DNA from: Oceanihabitans sp.
Lineage (GTDB): Bacteria; Bacteroidota; Bacteroidia; Flavobacteriales; Flavobacteriaceae
Reading direction: 5' to 3'
Assembly (NCBI GenBank): GCA_018067265.1
Contig: JAGPUY010000263.1
Location: 1-15,671, forward strand
Length of the DNA: 15,671 nt
The position numbers and the translations under genes were made by a program. The notes under the pieces are model-generated. The model ran no database searches. It had not been told where the DNA came from and saw nothing but the letters and a program-made list of their open reading frames with translations. This document shows positions 1-6,069 of the stretch, one piece after another; position 1 is the first letter of the stretch, and every line of letters starts with the position of its first letter.

Positions 1-102
1 ACCATGTTTGACAAAACATATACGTTTAGAAAAAACACCATTAATTTAAAAGCTTTGCAAGCGGTTCCTTTAATGGAAGCAAAAGGTGTTTTGGTGAAAT
101 AA
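1..102 (+). CDS. C-terminal end of an unidentified protein (partial)
   Basis: The window opens inside a reading frame that runs without stops from base 1 to a TAA at 100-102, giving 33 residues that begin TMFDKTYTFRKN and end KGVLVK. The alternation of polar and hydrophobic residues suggests a beta-rich C-terminal domain, but I do not recognise the family. It converges on gpsA, with only the REP hairpin at 101-130 between the two stop codons. The frame and stop are seen directly; that it is a real gene is inferred from the open frame and the tight convergent arrangement. Confidence 0.6.
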   Translation, partial: TMFDKTYTFRKNTINLKALQAVPLMEAKGVLVK

Positions 103-130
103 CAAATTCCTGCGAAGGCAGGAATTTGTT
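101..130. repeat. REP-like palindrome between convergent stop codons
   Basis: A perfect 13-bp inverted repeat (AACAAATTCCTGC, loop GAAG, then the complement) begins inside the stop codon of the upstream gene and ends inside the stop codon of gpsA. Its core ATTCCTGCGAAGGCAGGAAT recurs exactly at 7632-7651, so it is a dispersed element and not just a local hairpin. There is no clear U-tract, so any terminator role is secondary. Its form matches REP elements, which in other bacteria are mobilised by RAYT (TnpA-REP) transposases. Confidence 0.8.
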
Positions 131-1130
131 AATCCAGCTTATCCGTCAGTTTTTGAAACACTTTTTTAGCGTCTTTACCTTCATATAAAATCTCGTAAAC
201 CGCATTTATAATTGGTAGTTGTGTTTTCTTTTTATTTTTTTCGTTTAGTACATGTGCCGATTTTGTAGCGTAATAGCCTTCTGCAATCATGCTCATTTCC
301 ATTTGCGCAGATTTTACGGTGTAGCCTTTACCAATCATGTTTCCAAACATTCTATTTCTTGAAAAAACAGAATAACCGGTAACTAATAAATCGCCTAAAT
401 ACGCCGAGTTATTAATGTTGCGTTTCATTTTGTGCATTTTCTTGATAAAGCGTTTCATTTCACGAATGGCATTACTCATTAATACACTTTGAAAATTATC
501 ACCATAACCTAAACCATGGGCAATTCCGGCTGCAATGGCGTAAATATTTTTAAGCATTGCAGCGTATTCTGTACCAATGACATCATCGCTAATTTTGGTT
601 TTAATATAATCGCTAGACAATGCGTCTGCTATGCATTGCGCTTTTACAGCGTCTATACAAGAAATGGTTAAATAGGATAAACGTTCTAATGCAACCTCTT
701 CGGCATGGCAAGGACCAGAAATTACAGCAATATTATCTAATGGAATTTTATATACATCATGTAAATGCTCGCCAACTAGTTTTCCGGTTTCTGGGATGAT
801 ACCTTTTACTGCAGAGACCACAATTTTATCTTGAATATTATAGGTTAGCTTTTCTAATTCCGAATGCATAAAAGCAGAAGGTATAACAAAAATGAGCACG
901 TCTGCATAGGCAGCCATTTCATTGATGTCATTCGAGAGTTTTAACTGCTCGGTATGAAACTCTACAGAACTTAAATAACTTGGGTTGTGCTGCTCTTTTA
1001 ATAGATGTTCTTTAATATAAATGCTTCGCATATACCAACCAATTTCTTGTTGGTTTTCGCATAGCATTTTTACAATTGCAGTAGCCCAACTTCCGCTACC
1101 AAAAACAGCATATTTTAAAGGTTTACTCAT
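129..1130 (-). CDS. gpsA: Glycerol-3-phosphate dehydrogenase [NAD(P)+]
   Basis: GpsA is a cytoplasmic enzyme that reduces dihydroxyacetone phosphate to sn-glycerol-3-phosphate with NAD(P)H, supplying the backbone for membrane phospholipids. The 333-residue length is normal. The N-terminal Rossmann dinucleotide loop is GSGSWATA (residues 11-18). The conserved VKG lysine is K109, SGPCHAEE (139-146) corresponds to the family SGPSFAxE motif, and AMLKN at 191-195 carries the catalytic lysine K194, followed by the YAIAAGI helix of the C-terminal domain. The start ATG is immediately upstream of the Rossmann strand. A TAnnTTTG-like box lies at 1186-1193. The gene stands alone, convergent with its left neighbour and divergent from the lipoprotein gene. 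Confidence 0.97.
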   Translation of the reverse strand: MSKPLKYAVFGSGSWATAIVKMLCENQQEIGWYMRSIYIKEHLLKEQHNPSYLSSVEFHTEQLKLSNDINEMAAYADVLIFVIPSAFMHSELEKLTYNIQDKIVVSAVKGIIPETGKLVGEHLHDVYKIPLDNIAVISGPCHAEEVALERLSYLTISCIDAVKAQCIADALSSDYIKTKISDDVIGTEYAAMLKNIYAIAAGIAHGLGYGDNFQSVLMSNAIREMKRFIKKMHKMKRNINNSAYLGDLLVTGYSVFSRNRMFGNMIGKGYTVKSAQMEMSMIAEGYYATKSAHVLNEKNKKKTQLPIINAVYEILYEGKDAKKVFQKLTDKLD

Positions 1131-1185
1131 TAAAGATATTTTCTTTTTAATTTCCGTGACAACGAAAACGTAATTATTAGGATTT

Positions 1186-1193
1186 CAAAAATA
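1186..1193 (-). promoter_or_regulatory. Candidate -7 box for gpsA
   Basis: On the minus strand TATTTTTG matches the Bacteroidota -7 consensus TAnnTTTG exactly, 56 nt upstream of the gpsA ATG. No convincing TTTG -33 box is seen at the right distance. Confidence 0.35.
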
Positions 1194-1273
1194 AGCAAAA
1201 TATCAGTCATATTATTTTATTGATAATCAATACTTTGATTTTTTTGGCATGCGTTTTGAATAGCTAAAAGTAT

Positions 1274-1281
1274 TAACTTTA
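1274..1281 (+). promoter_or_regulatory. Candidate -7 box for the lipoprotein gene
   Basis: TAACTTTA matches the Bacteroidota -7 box TAnnTTTG at 7 of 8 positions, 12 nt before the ATG. The same octamer occurs upstream of kbp. A TTTTG at 1254-1258 is 15 nt upstream, rather close for a -33 box. If correct, the leader is only a few bases long. Confidence 0.3.
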
Positions 1282-1293
1282 AAACGAACGATT

Positions 1294-2259
1294 ATGAAAA
1301 CGACAAAACTACTTTCGGTATTTGCTATTATAGCATTATTATTTACCTCTTGTTATCATGAAGATGTTTATGTTGATGATTACAGTAACAACAATAATAA
1401 TCCAACACCAACAATTTCTATAAACCAATTATTAAATTCTTATGAATTGTGGTATGTAGATATTAATCAAACCATAGGATATGGGGAAACACGTTTTTTA
1501 CAAACAGCATTTACTATATCTTTTAGAAACGGATTGCTTTATGCGAACAATAATTTAGTTGGCATTGGAAGTCAAGGAAATGGTTTTGGTATTTCGGTTG
1601 GTTATTATGACGCGTATAATATGATTTTAGATGTAGATCATGATGTAGATGGTTTTGAAACCTTTGATGTGTATCAAATAGATTATAACACGATAGAATT
1701 GTACAACCCTAATAATGATACTTCGTATTTTTTACATGGTTACCAACGTGCATCTTTTGATTATGACTTTGTTTTTTATGATAACATTCATTATTTCATG
1801 CAAGAGTATGAAGCTTGGGAAAAAACATTCACAAGTAATTATGGTGCTTTAAATGAATTTGATAACGAAAACTACATGCAGTTTTTAGCCGGAGGAAATG
1901 GAGCAACGTTTAGAAGCTCCCAAGATGCTACAGGAACAAACCCTAATAATTTATATTGGGATTATTCTGGAATTTATGGCATTGGGGATGTAAGCGGAAA
2001 TATATATCAAAAAACATTAACATTAGATTATGATTACTTTGACAATGAATTTTTCGAATTGAACGTTATTAATGACAGTACGATAGAATTATTTCACCAT
2101 GCATCTGGAACCTTATACGAATTTAAAGGAAGAGGTTATATCCAGTATTTAAAAACGGGAACTACAACCGATAAAACAAAAGCTAGTACCGAAAAGAAAC
2201 GTGTACAACGTGCTGCAAAAAAGGATAATACTCGTGAGAATACACGGGATGAAAAATAA
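1294..2259 (+). CDS. Secreted lipoprotein with internal duplication, function unknown
   Basis: The 321-residue product starts with a lipoprotein signal peptide: a basic MKTTK, a hydrophobic core, and the lipobox LFTSC with the lipidated Cys at 20. A short low-complexity linker (DDYSNNNNNPTPT) follows. The mature part is rich in Tyr, Asp and Asn and appears to consist of two related halves. The segment around TIELYNPNNDTSYFLHGYQ in the first half resembles TIELFHHASGTLYEFKGRGY in the second, which suggests two copies of a beta-sheet, possibly lipocalin-like, domain. The last 30 or so residues form a highly charged Lys/Arg/Glu tail. I know no biochemical function for it. It lies upstream of kbp in the same direction, but a strong terminator separates them, so they are probably separate transcripts. 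Confidence 0.85.
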   Translation: MKTTKLLSVFAIIALLFTSCYHEDVYVDDYSNNNNNPTPTISINQLLNSYELWYVDINQTIGYGETRFLQTAFTISFRNGLLYANNNLVGIGSQGNGFGISVGYYDAYNMILDVDHDVDGFETFDVYQIDYNTIELYNPNNDTSYFLHGYQRASFDYDFVFYDNIHYFMQEYEAWEKTFTSNYGALNEFDNENYMQFLAGGNGATFRSSQDATGTNPNNLYWDYSGIYGIGDVSGNIYQKTLTLDYDYFDNEFFELNVINDSTIELFHHASGTLYEFKGRGYIQYLKTGTTTDKTKASTEKKRVQRAAKKDNTRENTRDEK

Positions 2260-2327
2260 AAACATAAAAGTGAATTGGACTATCTGAAAAGGTGGTTTCA
2301 CTAAAATTTTGGTTGGTTAATTGATGG

Positions 2328-2369
2328 AGAAACCGTTTAAAGAGAAATTTTTAAGCGGTTTCTTTTTTT
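2328..2369 (+). terminator. Rho-independent terminator after the lipoprotein gene
   Basis: A 14-bp stem (AGAAACCGTTTAAA paired with TTTAAGCGGTTTCT, one G-U pair, 8-nt loop) is followed directly by seven Ts. It lies about 70 nt after the lipoprotein stop. Confidence 0.85.
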
Positions 2370-2424
2370 GTAAAATTTTGGCACATTAGTTGCTAACATT
2401 AATAGTAGTTAGGAACTATTTTTT

Positions 2425-2432
2425 TAACTTTA
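2425..2432 (+). promoter_or_regulatory. Candidate -7 box for kbp
   Basis: TAACTTTA (7 of 8 to TAnnTTTG) lies 35 nt before the chosen ATG at 2468. A codon at 2390 in the same frame would give a longer reading frame, but it lies upstream of this box, which supports the later start. Confidence 0.35.
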
Positions 2433-2467
2433 CAATTATTAACAAAAAATTAAACACAAAAAACATT

Positions 2468-2965
2468 ATGGGATTATTTTCATTTATTAAAAATGCAGGA
2501 GCAAAAGTTTTCGGAATTGGAAAAACTACGGAAGAAGAAGCAGCAGAAAAATTAGCAGCAGCAACTGCAGAAGAGTTAAAAGAAGAAGCATTGGTTGCAA
2601 GAAGATTAGAAACAACGGTTAGAGACCTAGAACTTCATGTAGAAGGCTTAACTATATTTATTGATGATGATGCTGCAACCATTTCTGGAATGGCTTATGA
2701 TCAAGCAACAAGAGAAAAAGTAATATTAGTAGTAGGAAACTCTAATGGTATTGCAACTGTAGATGATCAAATGACAGTAGAGCACGTAGAGCCAGAAGCG
2801 CAGTTTCATACCGTAGTAAGTGGAGATACTTTAGGTAAAATTGCAAAGAAGTATTATGAAAATGCAATGAAATATCCTGTGATTTTTGAAGCTAACAAAC
2901 CAATGTTAGAGCATCCTGATAAAATTTATCCAGGTCAAGTATTACGTATCCCAGCTTTAGATTAA
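2468..2965 (+). CDS. kbp: BON-LysM protein, potassium-binding protein Kbp (YgaU) family
   Basis: The product is 165 residues when started at MGLFSFIKNAG, the start of the E. coli family member (MGLF...). An in-frame start 78 nt upstream would add 26 residues unlike the family. An Ala/Glu-rich helix (20-45) is followed by a BON domain (about 45-105, with EKVILVVGNSNGIATVDDQ). A C-terminal LysM domain (about 113-162) contains YTVxSGDTL-type HTVVSGDTLGKIAKKYY and IFEANKPMLEHPDKIYPGQ. E. coli Kbp is a cytoplasmic K+-binding protein. There is no signal peptide here, consistent with a cytoplasmic role despite the LysM domain. The slightly longer N-terminal helix is the main difference. Family assignment is firm; the K+ role is by homology. 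Confidence 0.92.
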   Translation: MGLFSFIKNAGAKVFGIGKTTEEEAAEKLAAATAEELKEEALVARRLETTVRDLELHVEGLTIFIDDDAATISGMAYDQATREKVILVVGNSNGIATVDDQMTVEHVEPEAQFHTVVSGDTLGKIAKKYYENAMKYPVIFEANKPMLEHPDKIYPGQVLRIPALD

Positions 2966-2986
2966 GTTTCGCTTAATGATAGAATT

Positions 2987-3017
2987 AAAAAGCCAACGCA
3001 ATGCGTTGGCTTTTTTT
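2987..3017. terminator. Bidirectional terminator between kbp and the SIR2-TPR gene
   Basis: The A5-GCCAACGC / GCGTTGGC-T7 hairpin with a 3-nt loop has an A-tract on one side and a T-tract on the other, so it can serve kbp and the convergent SIR2-TPR gene, whose stop it overlaps at 3016. The same CCAACG-CGTTGG stem recurs at 5061-5086 and 5941-5968 inside repeats A and B. Confidence 0.85.
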
Positions 3018-4587
3018 ATTTTTGAGTTATTCTATTTGCAAATTCTTTTAGTTTACTCCTGTTTGGATGGTTTTCTTTTTCCGCAATTTTTATATTCTCA
3101 TTTAGATTCCAACCCAAACTTCGTATTCCTTTAGAAAGTAAAGCTTCCACTTTCTTTTCTGCTTCCTCATAGTGTTTCGGGTAATGCGCATAGCGATAAA
3201 ACCATAACTCTAATGTGACATCATATTCTTTGTCGTTTATAACATTAAAAGACTCGTCTATATAAACTTCCGCTTCTTCTTTTCTTTGGTTAATTAATAA
3301 AAACTGCGCGTAGTTGGTTTTTACAGCAACATCTTCTGGGTTCAGATGTATTGCTTTTAAAAAATGGATCTCTGCTTTATCATATTCTTTCGTTATATTT
3401 TTTAAATAGTTCGCATAGTTGGCATGGTTTGCGCTATTTTCAGGGTCAAATTTTAGTGCTTTTGTATAGTATTCTGCTGCCTTATCATATTGTTTTTTAC
3501 GATATAAATATTGGGCATAACCACCTAATGCAGATGCGTTTTCGGGATCAATGGCTAGTGTTTTTAAGTAATATATTTTAGCCTTTTCCATGTCGTTCAT
3601 AATAAACTTAAGGAAATCTGCATATTCTGCATTAACAGCCACGTTTTCTGGATCTAATAGCAGGGATTTTGTGAAATATTCGTCGGCTTTTGTGTAATCG
3701 TTTTTTACGCGATCTAGATAGATAGCATAGTTTCCTAATAAACCAGCTTCGTTTTCATTATATTTTAAAGCCTGTATATATTTATTGTTTAAATCTTCAT
3801 AGTCCTTTTTTACAAAATTTAAGAAGTAGGTATAGTTCCACCATAACCAACCGGTTGTTGGATATTTTGCAATAGCTTCTTCATATATTTTTTTACGTTT
3901 TTCCAGATTAAGCTCTTTGTCGGCAAGGTTCGAATATTCAAGAGCAGAAAGTTCTAAATCTATGGTTTTTGCATTCGATTTATTAATAATTTCCTCTTGT
4001 TGTTTCGTGGCTATTTTGGAACGATCTTCTGTAATGTCTTTCAGTACTTCTTTTATCGGTTTGATTTCATCAAAAACCCAAAGAAGTTCATGCATGAGTT
4101 CATCAAAACCATCGATTTGCACTACGTTGCCTTCATGTTTTTTAATTAGTTTCTGTACTCTTTGAGAGCGATTATTGGGGTTTGTAGTACACCAAAAAAA
4201 GTTACTAGGACGATTCATGGTTTCAAAATAACTCATTAAACTGCCGTCATTTCCGCCGTAACCAATGATAATTGGAATATGAGAACTAAAAATATTATCT
4301 AGTGGCTCTTTCCATTTTGGATCTAGACAATCTATTTCATTAGGATCACTTTTTGGATCTAATAATAAATCTCTATGAATTTTAATAATTAGCGGATGTA
4401 TTTGTGAAGGACGCGCGTAACCGCTTAAAGATTCATGGCCGCAAACCAAAGGTGTTTTATTTGTGAATTGATACACCGACGATTCAATTAAACTATCAAA
4501 GTTTGTGGTAAGAACGCAATGGCCTCTGGTTCTACTTAAAATCTGACTTAAAACAATATGTCCAAAACTGGGTTTGGCAGTTTTCAT
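3016..4587 (-). CDS. Downstream fragment of the SIR2-TPR gene
   Basis: This 523-residue frame could be translated on its own from its internal ATG. Residues 1-180 are the second part of the SIR2 fold: N29 in TTNFD, H71 in IKIHRD, and GYGGNDGSL at 109-117. Residues of about 215-450 form at least six TPR-like repeats with the pattern YxKAxxYxxKALxxDPENxxxxxNYAxYL, a protein-interaction superhelix typical of sensor domains. Lacking the GAGAS loop, this fragment alone should not bind NAD normally. See the pseudogene entry for the reconstruction. Confidence 0.6.
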   Translation of the reverse strand: MKTAKPSFGHIVLSQILSRTRGHCVLTTNFDSLIESSVYQFTNKTPLVCGHESLSGYARPSQIHPLIIKIHRDLLLDPKSDPNEIDCLDPKWKEPLDNIFSSHIPIIIGYGGNDGSLMSYFETMNRPSNFFWCTTNPNNRSQRVQKLIKKHEGNVVQIDGFDELMHELLWVFDEIKPIKEVLKDITEDRSKIATKQQEEIINKSNAKTIDLELSALEYSNLADKELNLEKRKKIYEEAIAKYPTTGWLWWNYTYFLNFVKKDYEDLNNKYIQALKYNENEAGLLGNYAIYLDRVKNDYTKADEYFTKSLLLDPENVAVNAEYADFLKFIMNDMEKAKIYYLKTLAIDPENASALGGYAQYLYRKKQYDKAAEYYTKALKFDPENSANHANYANYLKNITKEYDKAEIHFLKAIHLNPEDVAVKTNYAQFLLINQRKEEAEVYIDESFNVINDKEYDVTLELWFYRYAHYPKHYEEAEKKVEALLSKGIRSLGWNLNENIKIAEKENHPNRSKLKEFANRITQK

Positions 4588-4595
4588 TGCTTGTA

Positions 4596-4889
4596 CTAGA
4601 AATTCGTATCCCGACGTTTTATCTGCTTGAAATCGTTTTCTGTATATAATTCCATACGAAGAAGGGCTTCCTTGTTTATTTTATTATCTGAAATCCATGC
4701 TTCTAATTCCGCTTTATCACTTCTTTCTTTAATTTCGAGAAACCATTTTTCTGCTAATTCGCCGCCAGTAGGAATACCGCTTTTACTGCTTGCTCCTGCG
4801 CCAATTATAAAACAGAATTTTCGCGATTCGGTATTTTTATGAATATCTTTTAATGTATGCTTAAAAGTGTGTGTGGATATCTTCTTCAT
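4596..4889 (-). CDS. Upstream fragment of the SIR2-TPR gene
   Basis: This frame encodes the start of the SIR2 domain, with the GAGAS Rossmann loop at residues 30-34 and the following GIPTGGELAEKW helix. The last 23 residues before its TAG (ALLRMELYTENDF onward) are probably out-of-frame sequence after the frameshift near 4667. On its own it would be an incomplete fold. Confidence 0.6.
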   Translation of the reverse strand: MKKISTHTFKHTLKDIHKNTESRKFCFIIGAGASSKSGIPTGGELAEKWFLEIKERSDKAELEAWISDNKINKEALLRMELYTENDFKQIKRRDTNF

Positions 4890-4955
4890 TATTTAAAAGG
4901 CTTAAAATCAGTCTTTTAAATTTACTACTAATTTTTTTAAAATAAAATATATTGT

Positions 4956-5003
4956 TAGTTTATAAAAATGCATCGCATCCAAATACGCCCAAACATGTTC
5001 GCG
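4956..5003 (-). repeat. nadD 3'-end remnant, copy A
   Basis: Read on the minus strand this 48-nt block encodes REHVWAYLDAMHFYK, against PEHVWAYLDEMNFYR at the end of nadD, in the same frame. The stop is displaced by one base (AAACTAA), so the frame runs on. The copy lies 67 nt upstream of the SIR2-TPR start codon. Confidence 0.75.
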
Positions 5004-5139
5004 TTTGTTCTATGTTTTTTTATGCCTTAGACTAAGTGCTATAAAAGTATATAAACTAAAAAGCCAACGGATTGCGTTGGGTTTTTTAATGCTTTTAGCT
5101 TAATTAAAATGTTCGTTTAACGTGTTTGGGTATGGTTAC
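4961..5139. repeat. Long direct repeat, copy A
   Basis: This stretch aligns along its length with 5843-6019 (copy B). It holds, left to right, the nadD-tail remnant, a TCGCGTTTGTT/TATGTTTTTTTATGCCTT segment, a terminator-like hairpin at 5061-5086, TTTTTTAATGCTTTTAGCTT, and GTTCGTTTAACGTGTTTG. The 414 bases 4890-5303 contain no gene; they hold this repeat, the attC-like dyad and AT-rich DNA. Confidence 0.8.
5061..5086 (+). terminator. Terminator-like hairpin in repeat A
   Basis: CCAACG-GATTG-CGTTGG is followed by GTTTTTT and preceded by an A-rich tract. Reading leftward, it lies downstream of the DUF302 gene, where it could stop transcription from either side. Confidence 0.55.
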
Positions 5140-5262
5140 TTGCGTGTTTAGGTAACCTAATTTAGTAGATAAAAAGGAGCCAGAGAAAATTATTAAGGAA
5201 TTTTCCAAATAGGCAAGAACCTCGCAATTAAATACACAGGTGTTGTATGCTGGCTATTTCCA
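5115..5262 (-). other. attC-like dyad downstream of the DUF302 gene
   Basis: Read leftward from the DUF302 stop, the DNA carries TAGCCAGCATACAACACC...GTGTATTTAATTGCG, a variable middle, then a second arm ending ACGTTAAACG. The inner arms GTATGGTTACTTGCG (5130-5144) and CGCAATTAAATAC (5223-5235) are imperfect inverted repeats, and GTTAAAC fits the integron core GTTRRRY. The element after DUF4386 (5997-6066) has the same ends with a shorter middle. Conserved ends, variable centre and position after each gene resemble integron attC sites; no covariance model was run. Confidence 0.4.
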
Positions 5263-5303
5263 ATTTCTGATATACAAGTATAAATTCATAAAACGATAAA
5301 TAT

Positions 5304-5693
5304 TTATAGGTTTTCAATCACTCTTTGCAACTTATCTCTTACTTCAACAGCTATGTCTCCTAAGGATTTATTTTCTACTGAAACCATTGAAGAAAAAGGG
5401 TCTACAGCGGAAACTTCAATATTTCCAGGTTCCTTTTCTTGAATTATAACGTTGCATGGAAGCATTGTGCCAATTTTATCCTCAGCTAGTAATGCCTTGT
5501 ATGCAAATGGAGCATTACAAGCTCCTAAAATCGTATAATTATAAAAATTTACATCGAGTTTTTTCTTCAATGTTGATTTTATATCAATTTCTGTTAGTAC
5601 ACCAAATCCTTCTTTTTCAAGCGCATTAATTGTTTTTTCAATTGCTTTATCAAACGTGGTGTTGCTTATTGTAGTTTTAAAGTAATAATCCAT
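5304..5693 (-). CDS. DUF302 family protein
   Basis: This small cytoplasmic protein has 129 residues and no signal peptide or membrane segment. The sequence follows the DUF302 pattern: an N-terminal strand YYFKTTISNTTFDKAIEKTINALEKEGFGVLTEIDI, the conserved LGACNAPFAYKAL (57-69), the LPCNVIIQE strand (78-86), and a C-terminal helix. DUF302 proteins form a compact alpha/beta fold, often alone or fused to thioredoxin- or copper-related domains; the molecular role is not established. The gene sits alone between repeats A and B with its own downstream attC-like dyad, so it looks like a single-gene cassette. Confidence 0.88.
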   Translation of the reverse strand: MDYYFKTTISNTTFDKAIEKTINALEKEGFGVLTEIDIKSTLKKKLDVNFYNYTILGACNAPFAYKALLAEDKIGTMLPCNVIIQEKEPGNIEVSAVDPFSSMVSVENKSLGDIAVEVRDKLQRVIENL

Positions 5694-5740
5694 ATTTTCA
5701 ATAGTTATTAGGTATTCATTGTCGATTTCGTTTTCAAGAT

Positions 5741-5890
5741 GGCATACAACATAAAGCGAATAGGATTCTGTTTTAATGAATTGTATTCGACGTTAAACGA
5801 AGGTAGTCGAAATTTTTTAGAAAATCAATTCGGAGAATTACCTATAGAAATCCATCGCATTGAAATAGGGCGAAACATGTTCGCGTTTGT
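5741..5890. repeat. Direct repeat shared with copy C (left part of copy B)
   Basis: From GCGAATAGGATTC (5756) to ACATGTTC (about 5883) this differs from 7486-7613 at only about nine positions. It contains an imperfect hairpin with arms CGAATA/TATTCG (5757-5789) followed by GTTAAACGAAGG, and ends in nadD remnant B. It also reads as an open frame on the plus strand, but the conservation is of the DNA as a repeat and I do not call it a gene. Confidence 0.85.
5838..5885 (-). repeat. nadD 3'-end remnant, copy B
   Basis: The minus strand reads REHVSPYFNAMDFYR followed by TAA, aligned without gaps to the last 16 codons of nadD (PEHVWAYLDEMNFYR, TAA). The orientation is the same as nadD and as copies A and C. 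Confidence 0.8.
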
Positions 5891-6019
5891 TTTATGTTTT
5901 TTTATGCCTTGGACTAAGTGTTCTAATAGTATATGAATTAAAAAACCAACGGATTACGTTGGGTTTTTTAATGCTTTTAGCTTCAGGGAAATGTTCGTTT
6001 AACGTGTTTGTTTATGGTG
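5843..6019. repeat. Long direct repeat, copy B
   Basis: This is the partner of copy A (4961-5139), in the same order and orientation: nadD remnant, TATGCCTTGGACTAAGTG segment, terminator-like hairpin, TTTTTTAATGCTTTTAGCTT, GTTCGTTTAACGTGTTTG. The 376 bases 5694-6069 hold only this, its extension shared with copy C, and the attC-like dyad. Confidence 0.8.
5941..5968 (+). terminator. Terminator-like hairpin in repeat B
   Basis: AAAAACCAACG-GATTA-CGTTGGG is followed by TTTTTT, the counterpart of 5061-5086. Reading leftward, it lies about 100 nt past the DUF4386 stop. Confidence 0.55.
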
Positions 6020-6066
6020 AATAGGCTTGCCACTAACAATTAATGATACACGATGTTGTGTGTCGT
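5997..6066 (-). other. attC-like dyad downstream of the DUF4386 gene
   Basis: Starting at the DUF4386 stop and read leftward: AATAACGACACACAACATCG, GTGTATCATTAATTG, a short centre, CACCATAAACAAACACG, then GTTAAACG. Both ends align with the dyad after DUF302 although that one is about twice as long. The right-hand GTTAAAC fits GTTRRRY; the left core (AAATAAC) fits RYYYAAC only partly. Confidence 0.4.
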
Positions 6067-6069
6067 TAT

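Larger units (their letters stand above)
3016..4889 (-). pseudogene. SIR2-like NADase-type protein with C-terminal TPR repeats, frameshifted
   Basis: Two adjacent frames together make one SIR2-TPR protein. The N-terminal frame (start 4889) holds the nucleotide-binding loop IIGAGASSKSGIPTGGELAEKW and reaches a stop at 4596. The second frame holds the rest: TTNFDSL, IIKIHRD, GYGGNDGSL and then TPRs. The second frame stays open upstream of its first ATG, reading SSYGIIYRKRFQADKTSGYE then FLVQAMKTAKPSFG, which looks like genuine coding sequence. The junction is therefore near 4665-4668, and one inserted base there would give a continuous product of 624 residues. The Asn of TTNFD and the His of IKIHRD correspond to the NAD-cleaving residues of SIR2-domain defence proteins (for example ThsA of Thoeris). 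A role in NAD+ depletion against phage is inferred. It lies just outside repeat A, downstream of the nadD hot spot. It is either a decayed gene or a sequencing error. Confidence 0.8.

Noticed and set aside
2390..2467. N-terminal extension of the Kbp-like protein
   Set aside because: The 26 extra residues are unlike the family, overlap the promoter-like box, and MGLFSF matches the known family start.
3160..3980. Long repeat array as a possible CRISPR or tandem DNA repeat
   Set aside because: The periodicity of about 105 bases is that of TPR codons in the coding frame; the DNA units are too diverged and have no spacers.
4665..4668. Programmed -1 frameshift joining the two SIR2-TPR frames
   Set aside because: There is no X XXY YYZ slippery heptamer at the likely junction, so a lost base is the simpler explanation.
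5739..5936. Plus-strand open frame (RIGFCFNELY...) similar to one at 7484-7708
   Set aside because: The similarity comes from the duplicated DNA of repeats B and C, whose minus strand encodes the nadD-tail remnant. The frames diverge as soon as the repeat ends.
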